Assembly: GCF_900105115.1 (NCBI RefSeq) | Contig: NZ_FNRV01000001.1 | Coordinates: 2,713,501 to 2,777,500, forward strand | Source of the DNA: Pseudomonas mohnii | Lineage (GTDB): Bacteria; Pseudomonadota; Gammaproteobacteria; Pseudomonadales; Pseudomonadaceae | Direction of reading: 5' to 3' | Length of the DNA: 64,000 nucleotides | Translations under genes and position numbers: made by a program | Notes under the pieces: model-generated | Databases searched by the model: none | Told to the model about the DNA's origin: nothing | What the model saw: only the letters and a program-made list of their open reading frames with translations | Shown here: piece after piece, positions 47,627-56,075 of the stretch | Layout of the letters: the number at the start of each line of letters is the position of its first letter | How positions within the stretch are numbered: the stretch's first letter is position 1

Positions 47627-48478
47627 TTAACGACCGCGGACCGCTTGTTCCAGCTCGGCGAAGCTAGGACGGTGCGCCGGGTACAGAACCTTGCGTCCGA
47701 ACTCCACGGCCAGCGATGGCGGCATGCCGGAAGCCGAGGCGACCAGCGAGGCCTTGATGGCTTCGTAGACGTTCAGTTCTTCCTTGGAATCGTGGGCCAG
47801 GGAAGTGGCCAGCGGACCGAAGAAGCCGTAGGCGGCGAGAATACCGAAGAACGTACCGACCAGTGCCGCACCCACGTGCAGGCCGATGGACTTCTGGTCA
47901 CCTTCGCCCAGGGACGCCATGGTCACCACGATACCCAGTACCGCCGCGACGATACCGAAACCGGGCATGGCGTCGGCGACGCCGTTCACGGCGTGGGATG
48001 GATGCTCCAGGTCTTCCTTGAGGCTGAAGAGTTCCATGTCAAACAGCCCTTCAAGCTCATGAGGTGCCATGTTGCCGGAAGACATGATGCGCAGGTAATC
48101 GCAGATGAACGCCGTCATGCGCTCATCCTTCAGGACCGCCGGGTACTTGGCGAAGATCGGGCTCGCGGCGGCATCTTCGATGTCACCTTCGATCGCCATC
48201 ATGCCTTCACGGCGGCTCTTGTTGAGAATTTCGTAGATCAGGCCCAGGACTTCAAGGTAGAAGCCGTGGCTGAAACGCGAGCTGAACATGCTCAGGGACT
48301 TCTTGAGCACGTGCATCGTCATGTAGCCGGGGTTGGCCTGCAAGAATGCGCCGAGGGCCGCGCCGCCGATGATCATCACCTCGAAAGGCTGGATCAGGGC
48401 TGCAATTTTGCCGTGGGAGAGCACGTATCCGCCGAGCACGCTCGCGAATACGACGATGATGCCGATAATTTTAGCCAT
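47627..48478 (-). CDS. motA: Flagellar motor stator protein MotA
   Basis: 283 residues from MAKIIGIIVVFASVLGGYVL, the usual start; the 26-residue longer frame is not family-like. Four membrane segments are present, with the cytoplasmic loop in between carrying the charged rotor-contact residues (around 85-165), and the last two helices include PGFGIVAAVLGIVVTMASLG. The five MotA and two MotB subunits form the ion-driven stator. First of the motAB pair. Confidence 0.97.
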   Translation of the reverse strand: MAKIIGIIVVFASVLGGYVLSHGKIAALIQPFEVMIIGGAALGAFLQANPGYMTMHVLKKSLSMFSSRFSHGFYLEVLGLIYEILNKSRREGMMAIEGDIEDAAASPIFAKYPAVLKDERMTAFICDYLRIMSSGNMAPHELEGLFDMELFSLKEDLEHPSHAVNGVADAMPGFGIVAAVLGIVVTMASLGEGDQKSIGLHVGAALVGTFFGILAAYGFFGPLATSLAHDSKEELNVYEAIKASLVASASGMPPSLAVEFGRKVLYPAHRPSFAELEQAVRGR

Positions 48479-48628
48479 AGGTAGGAGAGCACTTACTGAG
48501 TCGGGTTCAAGGTCATATTCGGAAGTTAAAAAATCTCTTCTTCTACTTATCGGCAAAACTGCGCCAGACTATAGCCAGTTCAGGCGAAAAGCCAATTTGA
48601 CCCACTCCGGGCACAGTTAACGCTGACG

Positions 48629-50182
48629 ATGATCGCCTCCACCATGGTTAACGAAACGAACGTTCCAATTCCAAAACCGACCACACTCGAAGGCTGGGTC
48701 AAGCTTCTGGATGATGTGCGCCTGCCGGTTCCCAAGGCCATCCATGACCGTGTCTGGCTGGCCATTCGCGACCATCGCAGCTCGTTGCGCGACATCGCCG
48801 AATTGATGCAGGAAAGCCCGCCCCTGGCCTTGAGCGTGATCCGCGAAGCCAACCGGCATACCCATGGCAGCATGACCGAGCCGGCGGAAAACCTTGAGGT
48901 CGCCATCAATCGCCTTGGCCTCAAACGCACTGAAGAATTGCTCGACCGGATGCCCGTACTGCCGCAAACCGACATCCCCAAAGCCCTGCGTCAGTTGCAG
49001 ATGATCAGCCAGCACGCCACGCAACAGGCCAATGGTTTTTTTGCCAGTCGCCTGGCGCGCCTGTGGCAGGACATCTACTGGGGCAGCCTGTTGTTTCTGT
49101 CGCCGCTATGGCCACTGGCCCTGACTCACCCGCAATTGCTGGAGGACTGGGAACTAAGGGTCATTCATAAAGGCGAGTCGGCGCGCAGGGTCGAAAAGCA
49201 ATTGTTTGGCGTACGCCTGCTGGACATCGGCCAGGCCCTGGCGGACATATGGCGCCTGCCGATCTGGGTGCAGCAGGGCTACCGTCTGCTGCTCACCGAG
49301 CAACGGGAACTGGTGAAGGTTCTGCGCATTGCCCGCGACAGCGAGCATCCATTGCGCCAGCAGAACCGCCTCGATGACGATCCGACCCTGCGCCGCTGGC
49401 TCAATCAACCGGCCAATACCGTGTTGCTGGCCAACGGTCTGGCATTGTCGGCGCACCAGGCCTGGGACAGTCCGCACAGCCAGCGGTGGCAGTATCTGAC
49501 CAGCCTATACCTGCAAGTACCGATGGAAGACGTGCAACAGCAATTGCACCAGCAGGCCGCCAACAGTGCGCGCCATCACGCCATGCCTGACCTTTGGCAC
49601 CCCGCCGAAGCGTTGATCTGGCCGTGGGGCATGAATCGCGTCCATGCCGCTTTGCTGCCGGCACCCGCGCCCACCGCCGAGGACCTGGCGAAATGGCGCA
49701 AGCAATGCGCCGAGCTGTTGGTCGAACCGAGTCACTTCACCAATGCCATGCACTTGACCATCGCTGCCCGGGACGCCCTCGTCGCCTGCGGCATGCGCCG
49801 CGTGATGATCCTGATGGCCGACCGCACCCACGCCAACCTGCGAGTGCACCAAACGGCGGGACTGCCCAAAGAAGTGGCGGCGATGAACTTTGCGGTCAGC
49901 CAAAGCACCGTGCTGCAACGCTTGCTTTCGCAACAGGCCCAGGTACGGATTAACCCGACCAACAACGCACAATTTTCAGCCCTGCTGCCCAACGGCCTGC
50001 GCGCGCAGTTCAGCGGCGAACACCTGCTGCTGCGCTCACTGGTCAACAATGGCCGGGTGATCATGATTGTCGTGGCGGATCAGGGCGGCGGGCCGTTTTC
50101 GGAAATCACCGTGCAAGCCTTCGGCAAAACGGCACAGTGCATCGAGAAAGCGCTGCATAACTTTAGCCGCCGCGGCCAATAG
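48629..50182 (+). CDS. HDOD-domain signalling protein
   Basis: 517 residues. The HDOD domain (about 25-235) has LPVPKAIHDRVWLAIRDHRS, IAELMQESPPLALSVIREAN and INRLGLKRTEELLDRMPVLP near its N-terminal half. The C-terminal half (about 340-515), with ARDALVACGMRRVMILMADR, resembles a GAF-like or similar sensory fold and is not firmly assigned. HDOD proteins act in bacterial signalling without known catalysis. Start ATG at 48629 or 48644. This gene sits between motA and rhdA in Pseudomonas generally, divergent from motAB. Confidence 0.85.
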   Translation: MIASTMVNETNVPIPKPTTLEGWVKLLDDVRLPVPKAIHDRVWLAIRDHRSSLRDIAELMQESPPLALSVIREANRHTHGSMTEPAENLEVAINRLGLKRTEELLDRMPVLPQTDIPKALRQLQMISQHATQQANGFFASRLARLWQDIYWGSLLFLSPLWPLALTHPQLLEDWELRVIHKGESARRVEKQLFGVRLLDIGQALADIWRLPIWVQQGYRLLLTEQRELVKVLRIARDSEHPLRQQNRLDDDPTLRRWLNQPANTVLLANGLALSAHQAWDSPHSQRWQYLTSLYLQVPMEDVQQQLHQQAANSARHHAMPDLWHPAEALIWPWGMNRVHAALLPAPAPTAEDLAKWRKQCAELLVEPSHFTNAMHLTIAARDALVACGMRRVMILMADRTHANLRVHQTAGLPKEVAAMNFAVSQSTVLQRLLSQQAQVRINPTNNAQFSALLPNGLRAQFSGEHLLLRSLVNNGRVIMIVVADQGGGPFSEITVQAFGKTAQCIEKALHNFSRRGQ

Positions 50183-50224
50183 CGCTGCGCTACAATCCTC
50201 CCTTTTGTGCTCTGGAGACCTCAC

Positions 50225-51040
50225 ATGTCTGACTTCTCTGGCTTGCCGCTGGTGATCGAACCGAGCGACTTGCTCCCTCGCCTCGATGCCCGTGATCTGA
50301 TTCTGGTGGACCTGACCAGCAGCGCCCGCTACACCGAAGGGCATATTCCCGGTGCGCGGTTTGTCGATCCGAAACGCACACAGCTCGGCCAGGCGCCCGC
50401 CCCAGGCCTGATGCCGTCGCAAGCCGCACTCGAAGCGTTGTTCGGTGAGCTGGGGCACAATCCCGATGCGGTCTACGTGGTTTATGACGACGAGGGCGGC
50501 GGTTGGGCCGGGCGTTTTATCTGGCTTCTGGACGTCATTGGTCACCGCAACTATCACTATGTCGACGGCGGCCTGACGGCCTGGCTGGCAGAAGGCTTGC
50601 CCATGTCGATCCAGGTCCCCGCTGCTGTGGGTGGCCCGGTTGCATTGACCCTGCACGACGAACCCACCGCGACCCGCGAATACCTGCAAAGCCGTCTCGG
50701 CGCCGCCGACCTGGCGATCTGGGACGCGCGCGGGCCGCTGGAGTACTCCGGTGAGAAAGTCCTGGCGGCCAAGGGCGGACACATTCCTGGCGCGGTCAAT
50801 TTCGAATGGACCGCCGGCATGGACAAGGCCCGGAACCTGCGTATCCGCACCGACATGCCGCAGATCCTCGAACAACTCGGGATCAGCAAAGACAAAGAAG
50901 TGATTACCCACTGCCAGACTCACCACCGTTCTGGCTTCACCTATCTGGTGGCCAAGTCCCTCGGTTATCCGCGGGTCAAAGGCTACGCCGGCTCCTGGGG
51001 CGAATGGGGCAACCACCCCGATACCCCTGTAGAGATTTAA
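50225..51040 (+). CDS. rhdA: Thiosulfate:cyanide sulfurtransferase (rhodanese RhdA)
   Basis: 271 residues from MSDFSGLPLVIEPSDLLPRL; a longer frame starting at 50207 is less likely. Two rhodanese repeats: the inactive N-terminal one (ILVDLTSSARYTEGHIPGAR) and the catalytic C-terminal one (LAIWDARGPLEYSGEKVLAA, then the active loop CQTHHRSG with the persulfide Cys). It moves sulfur from thiosulfate to cyanide or other acceptors; in cyanide-producing pseudomonads it can detoxify cyanide. It is 18 bases from psd. Confidence 0.95.
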   Translation: MSDFSGLPLVIEPSDLLPRLDARDLILVDLTSSARYTEGHIPGARFVDPKRTQLGQAPAPGLMPSQAALEALFGELGHNPDAVYVVYDDEGGGWAGRFIWLLDVIGHRNYHYVDGGLTAWLAEGLPMSIQVPAAVGGPVALTLHDEPTATREYLQSRLGAADLAIWDARGPLEYSGEKVLAAKGGHIPGAVNFEWTAGMDKARNLRIRTDMPQILEQLGISKDKEVITHCQTHHRSGFTYLVAKSLGYPRVKGYAGSWGEWGNHPDTPVEI

Positions 51041-51058
51041 GGTTTTTAAGGACAGTTA

Positions 51059-51919
51059 ATGAATAAGCGTCTGTTTATCCTCAGCCAGTACCTGCTGCCA
51101 CACCATTTGCTCTCGCGACTGGCCGGCTGCATCGCCGAATGCCGCGTGCGCTGGTTCAAGAATGCATTCACCGCGTGGTTCGCCAAACGTTATCAGGTGG
51201 ACATGTCCCAGGCACTGGTCGAAGACCTGACGGCCTACGAGCACTTCAACGCCTTCTTCACCCGCGCCCTGAAGGACGGCGCGCGTCCTCTGGACCAGAC
51301 ACCGGGCGCGATCCTCAGCCCGGCCGACGGCGCGGTCAGCCAACTCGGGCCGATCGAACACGGCCGCGTGTTCCAGGCCAAGGGCCACAGCTTCAGCGTG
51401 CTGGAATTGCTGGGCGGCGATGCGGCGAACGCCGCGCCGTTCATGGGTGGCGATTTCGCGACCATTTACCTGTCGCCGAAGGACTACCACCGTGTGCACA
51501 TGCCGCTGGCCGGCACCCTGCGCGAAATGGTCTACATCCCGGGCCGGATTTTCTCGGTGAATCAGACCACCGCCGAAAACGTGCCGGAACTGTTCGCCCG
51601 CAACGAGCGTGTGGCGTGCATCTTTGACACCGAACGCGGGCCGATGGCCGTCGTGCTGGTCGGCGCGATGATCGTGGCATCGATCGAAACCGTGTGGGCC
51701 GGGCTGGTGACGCCGCCGAAACGCGAGCTGAAAACCTTCCGTTACGACGAGGCCGCTCGTGCGCCGATCCATCTGGAAAAGGGTGCGGAACTGGGCCGCT
51801 TCAAACTGGGTTCGACCGCTATCGTGCTGTTCGGGCCGGATCAAGTGAAGTGGGCTGAAGAATTGGCGGCAGGTTCGCCGGTGCAGATGGGCCAGGGAAT
51901 GGGCTCACCGAAAGCCTGA
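51059..51919 (+). CDS. psd: Phosphatidylserine decarboxylase proenzyme
   Basis: 286 residues. Family signatures are [31 protein letters not shown] (catalytic Asp/His) and the self-cleavage motif LGST near residue 255 in [15 protein letters not shown], where the pyruvoyl group forms. It decarboxylates phosphatidylserine to phosphatidylethanolamine at the inner membrane. Likely co-transcribed with rhdA. A REP pair follows. Confidence 0.97.
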   Translation: MNKRLFILSQYLLPHHLLSRLAGCIAECRVRWFKNAFTAWFAKRYQVDMSQALVEDLTAYEHFNAFFTRALKDGARPLDQTPGAILSPADGAVSQLGPIEHGRVFQAKGHSFSVLELLGGDAANAAPFMGGDFATIYLSPKDYHRVHMPLAGTLREMVYIPGRIFSVNQTTAENVPELFARNERVACIFDTERGPMAVVLVGAMIVASIETVWAGLVTPPKRELKTFRYDEAARAPIHLEKGAELGRFKLGSTAIVLFGPDQVKWAEELAAGSPVQMGQGMGSPKA

Positions 51920-51933
51920 TAGAGACACACAAA

Positions 51934-52034
51934 TGTAGGAGCGAGCCTGCTCGCGAAAAACGTGACGGCGCCGCGGACATTCAGAATGCCGGCGTCATCG
52001 TTAACGTCCATCGCGAGCAGGCTCGCTCCTACAG
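51934..52034. repeat. REP palindrome pair
   Basis: 'TGTAGGAGCGAGCCTGCTCGCG' and, inverted, 'CGCGAGCAGGCTCGCTCCTACA' with about 54 bases between. The arms are exact inverted complements over 22 bases. They lie between the convergent psd and serB stops. Confidence 0.88.
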
Positions 52035-52047
52035 GTGATTTGCGGCG

Positions 52048-53262
52048 TTACAGTTGTCCGTCGCGATCGCGGAAGCCCAGCAGATACAACACGCCATCGA
52101 GCCCCAGGGTTGAAATTGCCTGCTTCGCCGACTGTTTAACCAGCGGCTTGGCGCGAAACGCCACGCCCAACCCGGCAATTGCCAGCATCGGCAAGTCATT
52201 GGCGCCGTCGCCGACCGCAATGGTCTGCTCCAGACGCAAACCTTCCTTGTGCGCCAACTCTTTGAGCAGATCAGCCTTGCGCTGCGCATCGACAATCGGC
52301 TCGATCGCCACGCCTGTCACCTTGCCATCCACCACTTCCAGCTCGTTGGCGAACACGTAGTCAATACCCAGCTTGGCCTGCAATTGCTTGGCGAAGTAGG
52401 TGAACCCGCCCGACAGAATGGCGGTTTTGTAACCCAGTCGCTTGAGTTCGGCGAACAGGGTTTCAGCGCCTTCGGTCAGGCGCAGGGATGCACCGATGGA
52501 ATCGAGTACGCCAACATCCAGCCCCTTGAGCAAGGCAAGACGCTCTTTGAAGCTGGCGCGGAAGTCCAGCTCACCCGCCATCGCCCGCTCGGTAATTTCC
52601 GAGACCTGGTCACCCACACCGGCGGCCTTGGCCAGTTCGTCGATCACTTCGGCTTCGATCAGGGTCGAGTCCATGTCGAACACCGCCAGGCGACGGTTAC
52701 GACGGAACAGCGAGTCTTCCTGGAAGGCGATGTCGACGTTCAATTCCTGGGCGACGCTGAGGAATTCGGCACGCAGCGCCTGCGGATCGGCCGCTTCGCC
52801 ACGTACGGAAAACTCGATGCAGCCCTTGCCTTTATCCGCCGGCGTATCCAGCGGCATGCGCCCTGACAACCGATCAATGTGGTCGATGTTCAGGCCATAT
52901 TTGGCGGTGATTGAACTCACGGCCTGCAATTGCCCGGCCGTCACTTTGCGGGTCAGCAGGGTCACGATGTGGCGTTTTTTGCCCTGGTTGCCGACCCACT
53001 GCTGGTAATCCTCTTCGGACACTGGCGTGAAACGGACCTGTTGATCGAGCTCGTAGCCCTTGAACAGGATGTCCTTGAGCACCGACTTGCCTTGCTCGGT
53101 ACCAGGAATTTCAACCAGGATGCCGAACGACAGGGTGTCGTGGATCACCGCCTGACCGATGTCGAGAATGTTCACACCACCCTGGGCCAGAACGCCGGTA
53201 ATGGCCGCAGTCAGACCGGGACGGTCGACTCCCGTGATGTTTATCAGGACGATTTCGCGCAA
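52048..53262 (-). CDS. serB: Phosphoserine phosphatase SerB
   Basis: 404 residues. Two N-terminal ACT-type domains (MREIVLINITGVDRPGLTAA, about 1-170) are followed by the HAD phosphatase (about 180-404), with FDMDSTLIEAEVIDELA (nucleophile Asp), ILSGGFTYFAKQLQAKL and IAVGDGANDLPMLAIAGLGV. It performs the last step of serine synthesis. Divergent from the AhpA-like gene; the psd gene is convergent. Confidence 0.96.
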   Translation of the reverse strand: MREIVLINITGVDRPGLTAAITGVLAQGGVNILDIGQAVIHDTLSFGILVEIPGTEQGKSVLKDILFKGYELDQQVRFTPVSEEDYQQWVGNQGKKRHIVTLLTRKVTAGQLQAVSSITAKYGLNIDHIDRLSGRMPLDTPADKGKGCIEFSVRGEAADPQALRAEFLSVAQELNVDIAFQEDSLFRRNRRLAVFDMDSTLIEAEVIDELAKAAGVGDQVSEITERAMAGELDFRASFKERLALLKGLDVGVLDSIGASLRLTEGAETLFAELKRLGYKTAILSGGFTYFAKQLQAKLGIDYVFANELEVVDGKVTGVAIEPIVDAQRKADLLKELAHKEGLRLEQTIAVGDGANDLPMLAIAGLGVAFRAKPLVKQSAKQAISTLGLDGVLYLLGFRDRDGQL

Positions 53263-53397
53263 GGCGCACCCCCGCAGGTGGAAAAAAACCGCATTCTACC
53301 CACTTTCAGTGACCATCGGGCACCGTGAGCGCTTTGCCGGTCTAGACCCTGTCGCTATACTGCGCGTCAACTTCACAGATAAAAGAGCCGAGCTCAA

Positions 53398-54912
53398 GTG
53401 AACCGGCCCACGCCAGTAAAAACCGACAACTTCTTCCTGCTAATCTTCCGGGCACTGCGCCACCGCCGTGTACCGATTGCATTGCGCATCGCCAGCCATA
53501 ACGTGATCCTGGTCGCTCTGGCCCTGGTCATCTACGCCTGCGTGATGGGTTTGCAGTTCAAGCAGGCCATGCACGAACAAGCGGATGCGCTGGGCGAAAG
53601 CCTGACCACGCAGACGGCCACCTCGGCCACCGAGCTGCTGGTGTCCAACGACATCCTCAGCCTCAACGTACTGCTCAACAACCTGACCAAGAACAAGCTG
53701 GTGGCCCACGCCGCCATCTATAGCGTGGATAACCGCATCCTCGCCGAAGCCGGACAGCGTCCCAAGCATGGCCTGCTGGGTGAAGCCGAGGGCATGTACC
53801 AGAGCAAGATCACCTTCCAGGACGTGACCGCCGGTCAACTGCGCATCAGCCTCGACATGGACCAGTTCCAGCAACCGATGACCATCAGCCTGCAAAGCAT
53901 GGGCATCCTGAGCGCGATTCTGCTGGCCCTGTCCCTGGCCTTGAGCCTGCGCCTGGGCCGACACATCTCCACGCCGCTCCTGCAATTGCGGGTGTGGCTG
54001 CGCAATATCGACGAATACACCCCGGCCACCGAGCGTCAGGACGAAATTGGTGACCTGGCTCGCCAGTTGCACGCCAACTTCGCGCCGGAACCTGCCGAGC
54101 CGGAGCCCGTGCCAGAGCCGGAATTCGATGACATCGACGACGCAGAGCCGGGTTTCGAAGTACGCAATCTGCGCGACCCAAGCTTTGACGAAAGCCGTCC
54201 AATGGCGGCGATGAAAGCTGCACCACGGCGTACCATCAGCACCGTCGAAGACGATGACGAAGATGCCTTCGCCGATTTGCTCGATGATTCGACAGACAGC
54301 GCACCGATTCCGGCCGCTCGACCTGTCGTTTCGAACGTGCCGCAGCACAGCGCCATACTGGCCGTGCAACTGGGCTCTCAGGAGCAACTGCGTCGCCTGC
54401 CTCGCACACGCCTGGAAGAACTGCTCGAGCGCTACCGCGACTGCCTAGACCAGGCCGCCTCGCTCTATCAGAGCGAATTGCACACCCTGAACGACGGCAG
54501 CACGCTGATGCTGTTCCATACCGAAGACAGCGGCGACGATTACCTGACCAATGCTATCTGCTGCGGCGAGTTGCTGCGGGCGCTGGGCCATCAGCTGCAG
54601 ATCGAAGTCGCCGACAGTGGCATCACCCTGCAATTGCAACTGGGCCTGACCCTGGGCGACGACCTGTTCGGCCTGAGCCAGATCGACCTGCTGCTGACCG
54701 ACACCGCCCAGGATGCCCTGGCCTTGTCGCAACACAGCCGCAACCTGCTGCTGGTAGAGCGCAAGATCAGCGACGACGCACTGATCCGCCAGCGCGCGCG
54801 GATCCGCCCGATTGCCAGCCCTGAAGGTGCTTGCTGTGTGGAGCGTTTGATGGAGCCTTATCCGTCGATGCTTGAACGACAGCTGGCGCGGATGCATGAG
54901 CGCCGGGCGTAA
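53398..54912 (+). CDS. AhpA/YtjB-like membrane protein with HAMP and degenerate cyclase-like domain
   Basis: 504 residues starting with GTG. TM1 at about 30-50 (ASHNVILVALALVIYACVMG), a roughly 115-residue periplasmic part, TM2 at about 165-185, then a HAMP-like stretch (RHISTPLLQLRVWLRNIDEY and DEIGDLARQLH). An acidic, Pro-rich linker (about 225-315) leads to residues 319-465, which follow the class III nucleotide cyclase pattern: AILAVQLGSQEQLRRL, LEELLERYRDCLDQAA, LNDGSTLMLFH, LQLQLGLTLGDDLFG and ALALSQHSRNLLLVE. The first metal-binding Asp is replaced (AVQLGS), so it is probably a non-catalytic relic. The gene next to serB is conserved in Pseudomonas. Function unknown. Confidence 0.8.
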   Translation: MNRPTPVKTDNFFLLIFRALRHRRVPIALRIASHNVILVALALVIYACVMGLQFKQAMHEQADALGESLTTQTATSATELLVSNDILSLNVLLNNLTKNKLVAHAAIYSVDNRILAEAGQRPKHGLLGEAEGMYQSKITFQDVTAGQLRISLDMDQFQQPMTISLQSMGILSAILLALSLALSLRLGRHISTPLLQLRVWLRNIDEYTPATERQDEIGDLARQLHANFAPEPAEPEPVPEPEFDDIDDAEPGFEVRNLRDPSFDESRPMAAMKAAPRRTISTVEDDDEDAFADLLDDSTDSAPIPAARPVVSNVPQHSAILAVQLGSQEQLRRLPRTRLEELLERYRDCLDQAASLYQSELHTLNDGSTLMLFHTEDSGDDYLTNAICCGELLRALGHQLQIEVADSGITLQLQLGLTLGDDLFGLSQIDLLLTDTAQDALALSQHSRNLLLVERKISDDALIRQRARIRPIASPEGACCVERLMEPYPSMLERQLARMHERRA

Positions 54913-54958
54913 GCCTTAGCTGCCGAAGGCTGCGATCTTTCAGCCTTACATATTGAAG

Positions 54959-54990
54959 CCCGCAGATGATCACTCGTCTGCGGGTTTTTT
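54959..54990 (+). terminator. Terminator after the AhpA-like gene
   Basis: CCCGCAGA / TCTGCGGG with a 9-base loop, followed by TTTTTT; 47 bases past the stop. Confidence 0.85.
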
Positions 54991-55005
54991 ATTGCCTGTA
55001 CAGTC

Positions 55006-55104
55006 GCTATCGCTGGCAAGCCAGCTGCCACAGCGGTTGATGTCGTACACACAATCTGCGCTCAACAGATACCCTTGTGGGAGCTGGCTTGCCAGCGATG
55101 AGGC
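55006..55104. repeat. Inverted palindrome pair, 'GCTGGCTTGCCAGC' subtype
   Basis: 'ATCGCTGGCAAGCCAGCTGCCACAG' and the inverted 'GTGGGAGCTGGCTTGCCAGCGAT'. A REP variant in which the core is GCTGGCTTGCCAGC instead of GCGAGCAAGCTCGC. Found between the AhpA-like and PqiC-like genes. Confidence 0.8.
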
Positions 55105-55143
55105 CATCCGCCGCACTGGAAGTCTCCAATCAGCAGAAACAAC

Positions 55144-55166
55144 AAAGCCCGCACAAGGCGGGCTTT
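55144..55166 (-). terminator. Terminator of the PqiC-like gene
   Basis: AAAGCCCGC-ACAAG-GCGGGCTTT hairpin 20 bases beyond the stop of the minus-strand gene. Confidence 0.65.
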
Positions 55167-55185
55167 GGTTTGACTCGATCCAGAC

Positions 55186-55899
55186 TTAGAAGCGGAACAC
55201 TTCCATATCCGTGCGAATCGGTGCAGCCATCGGGATCTTCGGCTGTTTTTCCTGTTCTACCGCCGGTGCCGCAGGTTTGGCGGCCGGTTTACGTGGCGCT
55301 TCGGCAATCGGTGGCTGGTTGGCCAACGGCTTGAGCGCGACAGACAACTGTTCCGCCAGTCGCTGCAGCAACACACCCTGAGCCTGAACCTGGGCCGCCG
55401 TGTTACCGGCATGTTGTTCCTGCAGATGAATGATGCGGTTATCGCGCACCTGACCACGGCGGTCGATCAAACGCCATTGCGCATCGAGGATCGCCGGTTG
55501 CTTTTCACCCGAGTCCAGTCGCGTGATGGTCAGCAGCACCTGCACATCCGGCGTGAAGCCCAGGTTGGCGGGCGCCAGAACGACACGCTGGCTGTCCAGA
55601 TGACCGGCGACCTGACGCAGTAACAACTGGTCGATATCGGAAGACAAGCTACCGGCCCAGCGACCATCGAGCGAAGCTTGCAGGCTGCCATCGGGTTGAC
55701 GCTGCAACAGGGTTTCGCGTTGCAGGTAGTCAGCGACGGTCACCGGACCCAACAAAACCGCCATGCCCGCGCTTTGCGCAGGCTGAACCGGACTTCCGCT
55801 GTCCAGTTGATACAGCGACACCGGCTGGTGAACACTGCAACCCGCCAGGCCAAGAACGCCAGCGAGCATCAAGATAAAAGGAAGGCGCAGAGCAGTCAT
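55186..55899 (-). CDS. PqiC-like ABC-transport auxiliary lipoprotein (DUF330)
   Basis: 237 residues from MTALRLPFILMLAGVLGLAG. The lipobox LAGC follows a 22-residue signal peptide, so the mature protein is an outer-membrane or periplasmic lipoprotein. The body matches the DUF330/PqiC pattern: YQLDSGSPVQPAQ, VTVADYLQRETLLQRQPDGS, RWAGSLSSDIDQLLLRQVAG. The C-terminal 40 residues are Pro/Ala/Lys-rich. PqiC partners MCE-type PqiB in lipid transport, but no MCE gene is nearby. A longer frame starting at 55998 is rejected because it would place the lipobox too far in. Confidence 0.82.
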   Translation of the reverse strand: MTALRLPFILMLAGVLGLAGCSVHQPVSLYQLDSGSPVQPAQSAGMAVLLGPVTVADYLQRETLLQRQPDGSLQASLDGRWAGSLSSDIDQLLLRQVAGHLDSQRVVLAPANLGFTPDVQVLLTITRLDSGEKQPAILDAQWRLIDRRGQVRDNRIIHLQEQHAGNTAAQVQAQGVLLQRLAEQLSVALKPLANQPPIAEAPRKPAAKPAAPAVEQEKQPKIPMAAPIRTDMEVFRF

Positions 55900-56033
55900 C
55901 GTCCCATCCAGGTGATCGCCACAAGGCTGACCACAGTGAAAATACTCAATAAATATGAAGAACGCTCGGCCACGCCGGCGCTTGAAAGGCCATATCATCC
56001 GTGAATATGCGTTCCGACTCCAGCGCGAAAGCG

Positions 56034-56061
56034 CCGATCTACGGGTTAAATCGTAGATCGG
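56034..56061 (-). other. Hairpin after parC
   Basis: CCGATCTAC (56034-56042) and GTAGATCGG (56053-56061), a 9-bp stem, 15 bases past the parC stop. No T-run on the minus strand, so its role as a terminator is doubtful. Confidence 0.4.
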
Positions 56062-56075
56062 AGCCTCTAGTACGC

